A stretch of 47,055 bases of DNA from Anabaena lutea FACHB-196 (GTDB taxonomy: Bacteria; Cyanobacteriota; Cyanobacteriia; Cyanobacteriales; Nostocaceae): NCBI RefSeq assembly GCF_014698305.1, contig NZ_JACJST010000035.1, forward strand, positions 1-47,055, given 5' to 3'. A model generated the notes under the pieces. The model did no database searches, had not been told where the DNA came from, and was given only the letters and a program-made list of their open reading frames with translations. Shown piece by piece: positions 16,545 through 25,939 of this stretch; position 1 is the stretch's first letter, and every line of letters begins with the position of its first letter. Both the position numbers and the translations under genes were made by a program.

Positions 16545-16994
16545 ATGACATCTGCTGAATTTTCGCTGTCAACAGAATTTAAGATTGAAGGAATTACAGA
16601 AACCAGTATCCTGCGTTATTTTTCTACGTTAAACGCTGGAGATTTTACAGCTACTGCTGCGTTATTTGCTGAAAATGGTGTGATGCACCCACCCTTTGAG
16701 TCGGGTATTGTGGGAAGAGATGCGATCGCTGCATACTTACAACAAGAAGCCCAAGACATCAAAGCTGAACCCCGTCAAGGAATTACCGAAAACCTGCCAG
16801 ATAACTATATCCAAATCCAAGTAACAGGAAAAGTACAAACTTCTTGGTGCGGTGTCAATGTTCTCTGGCTGTTTATCCTTAACCAACAAGGGAAAATTTT
16901 AGACACTCACATCAAACTTTTAGCCTCTAAGAAAGAGTTACTTTCTGTGCGTCCACCTGACAAAGAATATACAATTACTTCAGAAATCATTTAA
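16545..16994 (+). CDS. OCP C-terminal-domain homologue (CTDH)
   Basis: The protein of 149 residues has the NTF2/SnoaL-like fold of the OCP C-terminal domain (LNAGDFTATAALFAENGVM near 29-47, FESGIVGRDAI near 51-61, GVNVLWLFIL near 103-112). CTDHs are carotenoid carriers that load apo-HCP. C102 in TSWCGVN sits where the Anabaena CTDH has a Cys that can form a redox-sensitive dimer disulfide. Its stop overlaps the stop of the convergent gene 16991-17431 by 4 nt. Together with HCP it makes a split, two-gene version of OCP. Confidence 0.92.
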   Translation: MTSAEFSLSTEFKIEGITETSILRYFSTLNAGDFTATAALFAENGVMHPPFESGIVGRDAIAAYLQQEAQDIKAEPRQGITENLPDNYIQIQVTGKVQTSWCGVNVLWLFILNQQGKILDTHIKLLASKKELLSVRPPDKEYTITSEII

Positions 16995-17431
16995 CCTTTA
17001 GTAGCAATAGTTTGCTCTAAAGAACGCAATAACAATCTTCTTCCTAGCTCAACATCTGATGGTGAACATTGCCAATCTGGATGTGCTGTCATTAACAGGC
17101 TATCTAAAGTTTCTTGATCAAAAAGATGCCATACAGGAGCATCATTAATTCTACTTTCTAGAGCAAAACAGTTAGGAGAAATGCAGCGAATCATACAACG
17201 GCTGGAAACTCTAGCCAAACTCATCATCTCCCCAGGTTGTAGAGAGCGAAATTTGCGGATCACTTCTTTAAACTCATCAAAAGAAGAGACTATTAACCCA
17301 GGAAGAGCCAATGTAACCTTCTTGTCTCCATTCACCGCAATCCAGTAATGACGACTGGGATCAATTCCTTGTAACCAGGGTGATTCATCATCAAGACGAT
17401 AGCGAGGTGACAAACAAAATAAAGGTTGCAT
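16991..17431 (-). CDS. Conserved hypothetical protein
   Basis: A 146-residue soluble protein without a family I can name. The first half is beta-rich (HYWIAVNGDKKVTLALPG), the second helical (SDVELGRRLLLRSLEQTIATKG). It contains three Cys close together in SSRCMIRCISPNCFALES. Its 3' end overlaps the CTDH stop by 4 nt, so the two transcripts must overlap, which could matter for antisense control. Confidence 0.65.
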   Translation of the reverse strand: MQPLFCLSPRYRLDDESPWLQGIDPSRHYWIAVNGDKKVTLALPGLIVSSFDEFKEVIRKFRSLQPGEMMSLARVSSRCMIRCISPNCFALESRINDAPVWHLFDQETLDSLLMTAHPDWQCSPSDVELGRRLLLRSLEQTIATKG

Positions 17432-17725
17432 AGTATAAATTTGGTATTAATTTCAAGATTTCTATTACCCAAAAGGAATTTCCAGACTATGGAATTAGCC
17501 TTTGTATAGCCTTTAAATAAATTATTTGATAAATAACACTAATAAAGCAAATAAATTTAGCAAAAGTTATTATATTACTTAATAATTCTTAATCTATTTC
17601 TTAAATCTATACAAATAAATTGATCAGAAATTAATTGGATTAATCGATGAATTTTCAATATTGCACCCTATTTTAACAAAAGAGGGTAATCATACACCCT
17701 GGGTAAAAAGGTAAATGGTTGTGGG

Positions 17726-18151
17726 CTATTTTACTAATTTTGGTAAAGTTGCTTCTAGCTTGAGACAATTAGCACCATTAACTTGCAACTTATACTCTAC
17801 CTTATCCATCAGGCGATTCATAATCAGCCACCCATAACCACCTTCTTGCTTTTCTGTGGGATTGGGTGCAAAATAAGTGGACATATCAAAGCCTTCTCCA
17901 TAGTCCCAAACTTCGATGGATAGTTCACGATCTTTTAGTTCCAGACGCAATAACACTGGCAGATTTGGCTTGTCTTTGTGAGCATGACGTACCACATTGG
18001 AGTATGCTTCCACCAACGCCAGCCGCAAACGACCTGATTGCTCTGACCAATCCACAGATTCTCCTAGTTGGATTTTCAAGCATCCCAGCAACCAAGTTTC
18101 GACGATGTTTACGAAACTCAAATCACTGGGTACGTGAAGCTCACTTTTCAT
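17726..18151 (-). CDS. RsbW-like anti-sigma/serine kinase
   Basis: A 141-residue single-domain HATPase_c_2 protein. The N box is in VEAYSNVVRHAHKD (near 50), G1 is DYGEGFD (near 83) and G2 is GGYGWLI (near 105). Such proteins phosphorylate an anti-sigma-factor antagonist and can bind sigma factors. It lies 3 nt downstream of the SpoIIE-type phosphatase gene, so both are one operon, the phosphatase likely opposing the kinase on a shared antagonist protein. No STAS-domain antagonist is encoded nearby. Confidence 0.88.
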   Translation of the reverse strand: MKSELHVPSDLSFVNIVETWLLGCLKIQLGESVDWSEQSGRLRLALVEAYSNVVRHAHKDKPNLPVLLRLELKDRELSIEVWDYGEGFDMSTYFAPNPTEKQEGGYGWLIMNRLMDKVEYKLQVNGANCLKLEATLPKLVK

Positions 18152-18154
18152 TAC

Positions 18155-19828
18155 TTACAAAACCTCCAGAGAAAGTATAGTTTGGTCATCTTCTTGGACA
18201 TGATTATCTGCTTGAATATGAGTTAGTAAATTTTCAAGAGACAGAGGTTCAGGTTGGTTTTGTATGAGTAGCCACAAACCTTCTTGATTTAACATAGAAC
18301 CATTTATTGTCCCAGAGCTATTATCGGCTTTTACATAGTCTTTTATTTTATCTAATACTCTAACTTCCGTAATGCCGTCACTAGCTAGTAGTAAGGTGTC
18401 CCCTGAAGCAAGTGTCAATCTTCCCGACTGTGCCTGCCAGTTCGGTAAAATCCCTAAAGGTACACTGCGGACTTTAAGGTACTCAGGTTGAGTGACTAAA
18501 TTTGCTGGACGTGACCACAGCAAAGGATATATGTGACCAGCATTAGCATAGACAAGCTCCTTAGTAGCAGGGGTATAAGATGCAATCACAAGAGTAATAA
18601 AGTAATTGTTACTGATTAAGTCATCAGCAAGAGCGTAGTTGAGATTTTGCATGACAACATTTGGCTCGGCTGGTGATTCTTGTGATAATTCCCGACGCAA
18701 CAAGGAAATAGCGCTGGCCATAAATAGAGCCGCTGGAACACCTTTACCGGAAACATCACCTACAGCTATCCACAAGTCACCTTTAGGATGAACAAACACT
18801 TCAAAAAAATCTCCTCCCACTTCCCTTGCGGGGTAGCAGCAAGCTTGTACCTTTACACCTTCAAGATGAGGTAAGGTTTGGCGGAGTAGGTTGTTTTGGA
18901 TTTGACGTGCTACTTGTAATTCAACCCGGATTTGCTGTTGTTTTTCTTGCAAACTTTGGTAGAGTTTGGCCTGGGACAGAGCTAAGGCGGCTTGTTCTGC
19001 CACACCTGTAATTAGTTGAATGTCTTCTTCTTGCCAAGGATGCTCATTTCCCCAATGATAAAGAGACAGAATTGCTAGTAAATGCTGTTGGTAGGTAAAT
19101 GGTACAACTAAATATTGACAGGGGTGTCCATTATGTTTGTCTTGAATTAGTTGATAATGCTGGCTTTGCAGGGCTGCTTCAATTAAATCAATGGGGTCCC
19201 TGGGTAGACTGACGGCTGGAGATTTAGGATCTTGATAGGAAAACTGGTTTTGTGTCAGGCGATTATCCTCTACTAGTCTCAGTAGACAACTAGTAGCAGT
19301 AAATGTTTGTCCAATAGTGACAACAATATTCTGCAAAATACTGTCATAGTCTAAAGATTCCCTAATTGCGGTTGTGACAGCGTTAAATAAAGATTCGCGT
19401 CTGAGGGCATGACGCAGTTCTTTTGTCCGCTTTTTTACCAGACGATATGTATCGCGGGCTTGCTCAACTAATGCCTTTAGCTGTTCAGGTTTCCAAGGTT
19501 TAGTGATGTACTTGAATACCTGACCAGAGTTAATTGCATCTACTAAATCTTCGACATCAGTAAAACCAGTCAGCAAAATCCGAATTGTATCGGGAAAGCG
19601 TTCCACTGTGCGACTGAACAATTCTGTGCCATTCATCTCTGGCATTCTTTGGTCAGAGATAATCACCGCCATTTCCCCTACTTGGTCTAAGATTGCCAAG
19701 GCATCATGGGCATTATCTGCTCTATATACTTTGAAGTCTCGCCAAAACGTGCGGTAGAGTAGGTCTAAGTTGTCTGGCTCGTCATCTACCACCATGAGCT
19801 TGAGCTTTTCTACCTCTGGTTCAGTCAT
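18155..19828 (-). CDS. Response regulator with GAF and PP2C (SpoIIE/RsbU) output
   Basis: The protein (557 residues) has three domains. A receiver (about 8-125) has VVDDEPDN, phospho-Asp in VIISDQRMPEMNG and Lys in YITKPWKPEQ. A GAF domain spans about 150-300. A PPM-type serine phosphatase spans about 325-550, with GGDFFEVF, IAVGDVSGKGVPAALFMA and LLLASDGITEV carrying the metal-binding Asps. It should dephosphorylate an anti-sigma antagonist once its receiver is phosphorylated. The RsbW-like gene follows after 3 nt. Its partner histidine kinase is not in the window. Confidence 0.92.
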   Translation of the reverse strand: MTEPEVEKLKLMVVDDEPDNLDLLYRTFWRDFKVYRADNAHDALAILDQVGEMAVIISDQRMPEMNGTELFSRTVERFPDTIRILLTGFTDVEDLVDAINSGQVFKYITKPWKPEQLKALVEQARDTYRLVKKRTKELRHALRRESLFNAVTTAIRESLDYDSILQNIVVTIGQTFTATSCLLRLVEDNRLTQNQFSYQDPKSPAVSLPRDPIDLIEAALQSQHYQLIQDKHNGHPCQYLVVPFTYQQHLLAILSLYHWGNEHPWQEEDIQLITGVAEQAALALSQAKLYQSLQEKQQQIRVELQVARQIQNNLLRQTLPHLEGVKVQACCYPAREVGGDFFEVFVHPKGDLWIAVGDVSGKGVPAALFMASAISLLRRELSQESPAEPNVVMQNLNYALADDLISNNYFITLVIASYTPATKELVYANAGHIYPLLWSRPANLVTQPEYLKVRSVPLGILPNWQAQSGRLTLASGDTLLLASDGITEVRVLDKIKDYVKADNSSGTINGSMLNQEGLWLLIQNQPEPLSLENLLTHIQADNHVQEDDQTILSLEVL

Positions 19829-19999
19829 ATTTGACTATAATTTTCAGTTCGTTTCATGGCAAGATAATACCAAGTTTAGATCACTTAATCATCAACTAAC
19901 CATCAAAAAACATTCCTTTACATTTATCACAAATTAAACAAGCCAAAAGGCTATTTCAAATCTATAATCTGCCTAAATTCGGAAAATTAGAGTGATCTA

Positions 20000-20719
20000 T
20001 TATTCCACTAACCCAGAACGTAAAGCGTGTACCGCTGCCTGGGTGCGATCATCAGCACATAGCTTGTTGAGAATATTGCGAACGTGAGTTTTTACGGTGC
20101 CAATAGTGATGTAAAGTCTTTCCGCGATGACTGCGTTGCTACAACCTTCTACTATTAATTGCAACACTTCTAATTCCCTGTCTGTGAGGGAGTTAGATTC
20201 AATAGACTGTTGAGGTTCGGTGGATTCTGAAGAATCTACAAAATATTTGGGGTATGAGGATTTAGATGCTGGGTTAGGTAGGTTTTGTTGGGCTTGTTGC
20301 AAGACTATGCGAGCGATCGCAGGATCGATCCATGCATTGCCATTATAAGTGACTCGCACAGCTTCTAGTAAATTATCAAATTTGATATCCTTCATGCAGT
20401 AAGAGTCTGCTCCAGCAGCAAAAGCTGCCAACACTGCCTCTTTATTATCCCGTAGTGTCAAAATTAACACTTTTGTATCTAAATCTTCATCTTCAATAAT
20501 AGCTTTTACCTCTCTTGTTAGCTCAATACCATCCTTATCTGGTAAACCGATATCGACAATCGCAATATCGGGATGTAATTTTTTTAACATTTTTAATCCT
20601 TCAGCGGCATTGGTTGCTTCTCCTACAACTTCAATTTCATCTTTTTGTAGTAGTGCTGTCCGAATGCCCACACGAGTGAGATCATGATCTTCAATTAGCG
20701 CGATCCGAATTTTACTCAT
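20000..20719 (-). CDS. NarL/LuxR-family response regulator
   Basis: The 239-residue protein has a receiver (about 4-125: ALIEDHD, phospho-Asp in IAIVDIGLPDKDG, Lys in YCMKDIKFD) and a C-terminal LuxR helix-turn-helix (about 170-235: LTDRELEVLQLIVEGCSN, then GTVKTHVRNILNKL). A variable linker rich in Gln, Pro and Ser separates them. I chose the ATG at 20719 (MSKIRIALIEDHD) over an ATG 18 codons upstream, because the upstream segment is Cys-rich and not typical of the family. No kinase is adjacent. Confidence 0.9.
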   Translation of the reverse strand: MSKIRIALIEDHDLTRVGIRTALLQKDEIEVVGEATNAAEGLKMLKKLHPDIAIVDIGLPDKDGIELTREVKAIIEDEDLDTKVLILTLRDNKEAVLAAFAAGADSYCMKDIKFDNLLEAVRVTYNGNAWIDPAIARIVLQQAQQNLPNPASKSSYPKYFVDSSESTEPQQSIESNSLTDRELEVLQLIVEGCSNAVIAERLYITIGTVKTHVRNILNKLCADDRTQAAVHALRSGLVE

Positions 20720-21621
20720 AGTCAACTTACAACAGTTACACTCAGTTTTACACTGCTCACGCCTAAAAAGCATGAGACTCTTAACTTACAGTCAGTTTAA
20801 CTAGTTTGCTTAACTTCTATGTCCGTAGTGTTGCGGGAATTTTCACCATTATGAATACTTGAGGCGTTACGCCATAAAAGCTAAAAAATGCGAATATAGG
20901 AGAAATGGTATAAATAAGTGCGCTAGAATTTGTGTAAAAAATTGATGAAAGGACTCAAACAGGTTAAAGGAGTTCGAGAACACCAAGAGTACTGAGGACT
21001 TTTCCCGCTTTGGGAATACATCAACTTTTATTTGATTCAGTCATATTCAAACTGGCAATTAATTAACTTAACAACACTAAGGACTATCCTATACGACACA
21101 CCACAATGGAGAGATTGTAAACGGGCGCTATAGAATAATTGAATTTATTTGACAAAAAATATTAAATATGTATGGCTGTAAAAGCCACATTTACCGTAGG
21201 GGTAAAGCGCAGTGCTAAACTCCTACCCCACGGTTGATTTATCGGCAAAAATAGAATTACTTGCAGCTTGAAATAAGGTATTTTGGTGAAGCCATATCAT
21301 GATTGATTTGTACAGTGCGTAAGTACTATAGACATAGCAGTCAAAATTAAATATGCTTGATCCTCAGGGTAGGAATTCTCGGCTCTAAATTCTTTTCTAA
21401 AGATGTTTACTACGTAAGTACTAATCTATTTAAAATACCTAAAAACTTGTGTAATCGACCTTGTTAACTTTTAATGTTTAATTTCGAGAAAGCGATACCA
21501 GATTTTGGAACTTCAACGGGTATAAAACCAAAAGTAAGCTGATATGTACAATCTGCCTGGGAAAAAATTTGATAAACTAAGCTTCAATATAATTTGGTGT
21601 AGGTCTAATTAAGAATAGACT
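20720..21621. other. Long gene-free region with a hairpin repeat
   Basis: About 900 bp between divergent genes. It holds the repeat hairpin at 21194-21233 (CCGTAGGGGTA pairs with TACCCCACGG, with the CAGTGC core between) and a direct repeat CGTAAGTACTA at 21318-21328 and 21413-21423, which might be regulatory. I see no tRNA, no long open frame and no terminator. It is long enough for an unannotated small RNA. Confidence 0.5.
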
Positions 21622-22389
21622 ATGTATAAATCACTCAAGGTATCGTCAGTATTAGGTTTACCAGTTCATGTAATGACAAATTATACAGACTGGTTACTAG
21701 AATGCCTACAACAAGGCAAAGGAACTCATGTAGTCACCCTCAATGCAGAAATGACTATACAGGCAGAACGAAATCCATCTCTAACAGAGGTAATTCAAAA
21801 TGCTGACTTAGTAATTCCAGATGGTGCAGGGGTTGTTCTGTATTTGCAGTGGCTGTTAAGGCAAGAAGTACAACGCTGTCCTGGAATTGAACTAGCAGAA
21901 AAACTGTTACAAGAACTTGGTCAAAACCAAACCGCACCTAAGGTATTTTTCTATGGAGGAGCGCCCGGAGTAGCCGCAACAGCAGCAAATTTATTGCAGA
22001 GGGAAGTTCCACAACTGAATATAGCAGGTACTTACTCAGGCTATCATTGCTCAGAAGAAGAAGAAATATTACAACAAACCCTGACTGAGTTGCAGCCACA
22101 AGTTATATTTGTCGGTTTAGGAGTACCACGTCAAGAGTTATGGATTGCCAAAAATCGGCATTGGTGTCCGCAAGCAATTTGGATAGGAGTTGGTGGTAGT
22201 TTCGATATTTGGTCAGGGACAAAAACTCGCGCTCCCCGTTGGTTAGCGAATAACAATTTAGAATGGCTGTATCGTTTGTATCAAGAGCCTTGGCGTTGGC
22301 GACGAATGCTGGCGTTACCGGAGTTTGCCCTGAAAGCCTGTATTTATCGTTTGACGGGAAGAAGGAGCGTTAATGGTGTTGAGTGTTGA
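21622..22389 (+). CDS. WecG/TagA/CpsF-family glycosyltransferase
   Basis: The 255-residue protein fits the GT26 family, which transfers N-acetylmannosamine-type sugars to lipid-linked polysaccharide intermediates. VVTLNAEMTIQAERNP near 38-53 holds the Asn-Ala acceptor motif. IPDGAGVV near 67-74 has the conserved Asp, and FVGLGVPRQELWI near 167-179 and VGGSFDIWSGTKTRAPRW near 193-210 are family signatures. The C-terminus is basic and Trp/Arg-rich (EPWRWRRM), for membrane contact. The FtsE-like gene follows after 107 bp. Confidence 0.9.
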   Translation: MYKSLKVSSVLGLPVHVMTNYTDWLLECLQQGKGTHVVTLNAEMTIQAERNPSLTEVIQNADLVIPDGAGVVLYLQWLLRQEVQRCPGIELAEKLLQELGQNQTAPKVFFYGGAPGVAATAANLLQREVPQLNIAGTYSGYHCSEEEEILQQTLTELQPQVIFVGLGVPRQELWIAKNRHWCPQAIWIGVGGSFDIWSGTKTRAPRWLANNNLEWLYRLYQEPWRWRRMLALPEFALKACIYRLTGRRSVNGVEC

Positions 22390-22492
22390 TTAGAGATTAG
22401 AGATTAGATATTTAGATATTGGTAATTAGGGAAGAGGTGATTAGTACACAAGGGATAACTTATAACTGATAACTAATAACTTATAACTTATA
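22388..22492. repeat. Low-complexity direct repeats
   Basis: GATTAGA occurs three times in tandem at the start, and ATAACTTATAACT-like units repeat at the end. They fill the gap between the glycosyltransferase and the FtsE-like gene and have no visible coding. Confidence 0.6.
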
Positions 22493-22496
22493 CGCG

Positions 22497-23243
22497 ATGC
22501 CAATATTAAAAACTCCAGAAAAGACGGACACATCTGTTCATAACGAGGTAAACGATAGTCAACAGCAGGCTAGTCAAGCCCAGACAATAGTAGAATTACG
22601 CTCTGTAACTAAGACTTACAGCACAGGCTATCATGCCCTGTTGGATGTGAGCCTACAAATCAAACAAGGAGAATTCCTGTTTATTACAGGCGCTAGTGGT
22701 TCTGGGAAATCGACTTTTTTAAAATTATTGTATGGACAGGAGTTACCTACACTGGGAGAGGTCATTGTGGATGATTTGAATGTAGCAAACTTGCGGGGCG
22801 ATCGCTTGTCATGTTTGCGCCGTCGCATAGGTATTGTCTTTCAAGATTATAAATTGATTCCCCAGCGCACAGTAGCGGAAAATATCACTTTTGTACTGCA
22901 AGCTCAAGGCTATACTCGTAAAGAAATTCAACGACGTTTAGAACCAACTTTAAAATTAGTAGGTTTATTATCTAAAGCTGACCGCTTTCCTGATCAACTT
23001 TCTGGGGGAGAACAGCAACGGGTAAGTATTGCGCGAGCAATTATTGCTACTCCTCCATTGATACTGGCAGATGAACCAACAGGGAATCTTGATCCTGATA
23101 ACTCCTGGCAGGTAATGCAGATTCTGCAAAAGTTAAATACCTTTGGGGCGACAGTAATTGTTACTACCCATGATGAGCAACTAGTAAGGCGGTGTAATCA
23201 ACCAGTTGTGCAGGTCAAAAATGGACGATTGTATCGAAAATAG
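22497..23243 (+). CDS. ftsE: FtsE-like ABC transporter ATPase
   Basis: The protein (248 residues) has an unstructured N-terminal extension of about 30 residues, then an ABC domain with Walker [11 protein letters not shown]-loop [12 protein letters not shown], signature LSGGEQQR, Walker [10 protein letters not shown] and switch His in [16 protein letters not shown] and ENITFVLQ are typical of FtsE, which with FtsX governs peptidoglycan hydrolases at division. No ftsX-like permease is encoded next to it, so the partner must be elsewhere. Confidence 0.85.
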   Translation: MPILKTPEKTDTSVHNEVNDSQQQASQAQTIVELRSVTKTYSTGYHALLDVSLQIKQGEFLFITGASGSGKSTFLKLLYGQELPTLGEVIVDDLNVANLRGDRLSCLRRRIGIVFQDYKLIPQRTVAENITFVLQAQGYTRKEIQRRLEPTLKLVGLLSKADRFPDQLSGGEQQRVSIARAIIATPPLILADEPTGNLDPDNSWQVMQILQKLNTFGATVIVTTHDEQLVRRCNQPVVQVKNGRLYRK

Positions 23244-23261
23244 TCCAATTCAAAATTCAAA

Positions 23262-24035
23262 CTAATACTGCTCTACCTTCTCAGAACTTGTATTCAACTC
23301 TTTAAGTTGAGCAGATATAGGTACAAAAGGTTTGGCACTGCTAGATAATAGAACCTGTAGCCCTTCCAAGTTTTGTAAACTATTCAAAGCTGCCTCACGA
23401 ATCACTGTTTCCTCTTCTTGACTTAATAGGAGTCGCAAGCATTCGATAACTTCTTGCTTTACTAAAGTATCAACTTGCTTACGAGTGATGAATTTAGTGA
23501 GTTGACGCACGGCGATTAAGCGTTTTAAGGGATCTGTTTCTGTTAAATTGTTCAATAATTGATCAAGATCGTCCTCCTCTCGATTTCCTTGAAGGCTGAA
23601 GATTTGCCACACTAACAAGATTAAAGTTAACAGCGTCCCCAAACCTTGGACAATAGTACCAATAGCAATCCAATGACTTGGGGAATCAACCCAGATTGCA
23701 GCAGTCATGTAAGTAAGGAGTGTAGCAATACCACCGCTAAACACTGCTAACGCTAATCGAATGTTGGTACTGTTTAAAAACCTATATATTTTTAACCAAC
23801 TTAGTTGCCAATTCCATTTTGGTATTGAGTAAGCCAAGATCATTACTCCAATGCCAACTGCAAGTGCTAACAGCAACTTCCAGTTCCAAAACAGCATGGC
23901 AACGAAGATTGTCAGAAACCCAAGAATGCCTCCAGGTTCAGAGAAACGTTTTAACGTGTGCTGTTTTGGGCTTCCTGTCTTGATTTCTGGAAGTCGGTTG
24001 ATTAATTGCCGCCAAGAAGACGAAGCCTGAGTCAC
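23262..24035 (-). CDS. Membrane protein with armadillo/HEAT-like tail
   Basis: The protein has 257 residues. Four hydrophobic segments lie at about 36-52, 54-70, 92-112 and 125-148. A cytoplasmic helical tail follows (about 155-240), with HEAT-like repeats (LKRLIAVRQLTKFI and VIREAALNSLQNL). I recall such armadillo-fold membrane proteins in cyanobacteria with unknown function. It converges with the FtsE-like gene, 18 bp apart. Confidence 0.65.
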   Translation of the reverse strand: MTQASSSWRQLINRLPEIKTGSPKQHTLKRFSEPGGILGFLTIFVAMLFWNWKLLLALAVGIGVMILAYSIPKWNWQLSWLKIYRFLNSTNIRLALAVFSGGIATLLTYMTAAIWVDSPSHWIAIGTIVQGLGTLLTLILLVWQIFSLQGNREEDDLDQLLNNLTETDPLKRLIAVRQLTKFITRKQVDTLVKQEVIECLRLLLSQEEETVIREAALNSLQNLEGLQVLLSSSAKPFVPISAQLKELNTSSEKVEQY

Positions 24036-24385
24036 AGATTTTACCTACTTGATTACAAAATTGCCTATTGATACGAGCTTTTGGTTGATGCTGTAATATT
24101 CACTAATATCAAAAAACCTTATTGTATACTAGTTTCAGTATAATTTTTTTGAATCATAGAAAAAACCATAATAAAACAGCACTAAATCTTGATCAGTCAA
24201 TTAATGATTTTACATTTACTTAATCTACTTAATCTAACAATAGTCGGAAGTTATGGTGTTCTCTGTTCGCTGATAATAAACAAGTATGGGGCAAGTATGG
24301 GGAGTTGGTACTGAATAAGTAAGAACTCTCGATCTACCTTGGTGCTACTAATGCTCATTAGTTACAAAACAAACAAAGAAGATGT
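24036..24385. other. Intergenic region upstream of the hydrolase
   Basis: About 350 bp of A/T-rich DNA between divergent genes, with short direct repeats (CTTAATCTA twice near 24218-24235, CAAGTATGGGG twice near 24280-24302). No gene or clear promoter was recognised. Confidence 0.5.
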
Positions 24386-25282
24386 ATGTTGCAACAACTG
24401 GGATTTGAGCAACGCTCTATCAATACCTCACTAGGTAAGATGGTATACTATACTGCTAGTGGTGTGCCTTGGCAGGATGAAAGTGAAAAAACTGACAGGG
24501 AAACTTTGGTATTTCTACATGGCTTTGGTGGTGGGTCTTCTGCTTATGAGTGGTCGAAGGTATATCCGGCTTTTGCGGCTGAATATCGGGTGATTGCACC
24601 TGATTTAATCGGTTGGGGTAGATCTAATCATCCGCAACGCAGTTACAAGATTGAGGATTATTTGACGACCATTCGAGAGTTTATTGAACAGACTTGTAAA
24701 ACTCCAGTCACAGCGATCGCATCTTCTTTGACGGCAGCGTTTATAATTCGAGTTGCCATCGCTCATCCTGATCTATTTAAGTCGTTAATTTTGGTCAGTC
24801 CTGCTGGACTTTCGGACTTTGGCCAAGACTACTCCCGCAGCTTTTTTGCCCAATTGGTCAGCGTTCCCCTGGTTGACCGCTTGCTGTATAGTAGTGGAAT
24901 TGCGACGGAAGCAGGTATTCGCAGCTTTTTAGAGCAGCGGCAATTTGCCGAAAGTAATCGAGTTTATCAAGAAATTGTGGAAGCTTATTTACAATCTGCA
25001 CAACAACCAAATGCTGAATATGCAGCACTATCTTTTGTGCGTGGAGATTTGTGCTTTGATTTATCTCTTCACATTCAACAGCTAAAAACTCCCACTGCTA
25101 TTATTTGGGGACAAAAATCACAATTTACAGGACCAGAAATTGGTCGTCGCTTTGCAGAAATGAATCCCCAAGCTATCCAGTATTTTCAACCTTTAGAAAA
25201 TGTAGGGTTAACACCGCAATTAGAATTACCTGCGGTGACAATTGGATTAATTCGTAAATTTTTAACTTTGCTGAAGGAGTGA
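24386..25282 (+). CDS. Alpha/beta-fold hydrolase
   Basis: The 298-residue protein has the oxyanion-hole motif FLHGFGGGSS (near 44-53), VIAPDLIGWGRSNHP (near 70), a nucleophile-elbow region AIASSLTAAFI (near 113) and LVSPAGLSDFG. The usual GxSxG is replaced by ASSLTA, which is seen in some cyanobacterial members. The last His expected of the triad is not evident near the C-terminus (YFQPLENVGLTPQLE), so the enzyme may be catalytically altered. The substrate is unknown. Confidence 0.8.
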   Translation: MLQQLGFEQRSINTSLGKMVYYTASGVPWQDESEKTDRETLVFLHGFGGGSSAYEWSKVYPAFAAEYRVIAPDLIGWGRSNHPQRSYKIEDYLTTIREFIEQTCKTPVTAIASSLTAAFIIRVAIAHPDLFKSLILVSPAGLSDFGQDYSRSFFAQLVSVPLVDRLLYSSGIATEAGIRSFLEQRQFAESNRVYQEIVEAYLQSAQQPNAEYAALSFVRGDLCFDLSLHIQQLKTPTAIIWGQKSQFTGPEIGRRFAEMNPQAIQYFQPLENVGLTPQLELPAVTIGLIRKFLTLLKE

Positions 25283-25317
25283 TTGGAGACTGGGGACTGG
25301 GAACAGGGAGCAAGTAA

Positions 25318-25390
25318 GTACAGAGCGATGAGTAACGAGTAATGAGTAGGAACGAGAGTCAACCACTCGGTACTCGGTACTCACCTATTA
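25318..25390. repeat. Degenerate GAGTA/ACTCGGT repeats
   Basis: GAGTAACGAGTAATGAGTA and CTCGGTACTCGGTACTC are degenerate direct repeats facing each other, in the gap between two convergent genes. A similar GAGTA-rich tract follows the DUF2470 gene at 28463-28530. Confidence 0.55.
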
Positions 25391-25405
25391 CCTATTAGCA
25401 AAATG

Positions 25406-25939
25406 CTATTTATCGTTTAACCGGATATCAATGACGGAAGCGTTGAAATTATAGTTAAAACCTTCTAATTCAAAAGGCATTCCGATTTTTACTTTATTTT
25501 TACCTAAAACTGGCCCGCTGTCGGTAACTTCAGCTTTTCCTTCTAAGGTCAAAATAAAATCTCTACTAAAATTATTGGATCTGGGGTCTGGTAATTCTTT
25601 AACAGAACCATCTGGTTGAGGAACAGTAATTGTTCTGGGTAGCTCTTGAATGGATTTAATTCCGATTTGACCATAGGGTTGATTGCGAATAATTACATTT
25701 GTTTTACCGCCTTTGCTAAATCCTTGTTTGAATAACTGTTCAGGGTCACGGACATTTAAACCACGAACTACTAAGTCTACTTCCATAGGTAGTGTTTTTG
25801 TACCTAGTTGAGCCACAGAACCGTAAGTTCCAGGAAATATAAAGATGCCAAATATAACTAGCAAAATTACCAGTGCAGCACCTAAATCGAGTAAATTGAT
25901 TTTGCCGAATAAGCGACCTTTGGAATCTAAAATAGGCAT
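25406..25939 (-). CDS. DUF4330 membrane-anchored protein
   Basis: The 177-residue protein opens MPILDSKGRLFGKINLLDLG and continues with one transmembrane helix (about 20-40, ALVILLVIFGIFIFPG), then a periplasmic or lumenal beta-rich domain with VDLVVRGLNV and GPVLGKNKVKIGMPFELEG. This is the layout of DUF4330, common in cyanobacteria, function unknown. I use the ATG at 25939 because the 17 residues before it are unlike the family. Confidence 0.85.
   Translation of the reverse strand: MPILDSKGRLFGKINLLDLGAALVILLVIFGIFIFPGTYGSVAQLGTKTLPMEVDLVVRGLNVRDPEQLFKQGFSKGGKTNVIIRNQPYGQIGIKSIQELPRTITVPQPDGSVKELPDPRSNNFSRDFILTLEGKAEVTDSGPVLGKNKVKIGMPFELEGFNYNFNASVIDIRLNDK

Noticed and set aside
22497-23243. 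LolD/MacB-type exporter ATPase
   Set aside because: The FQDYKLIP and ENITFVLQ signatures fit FtsE better and no MacB-type permease is adjacent; not fully excluded.
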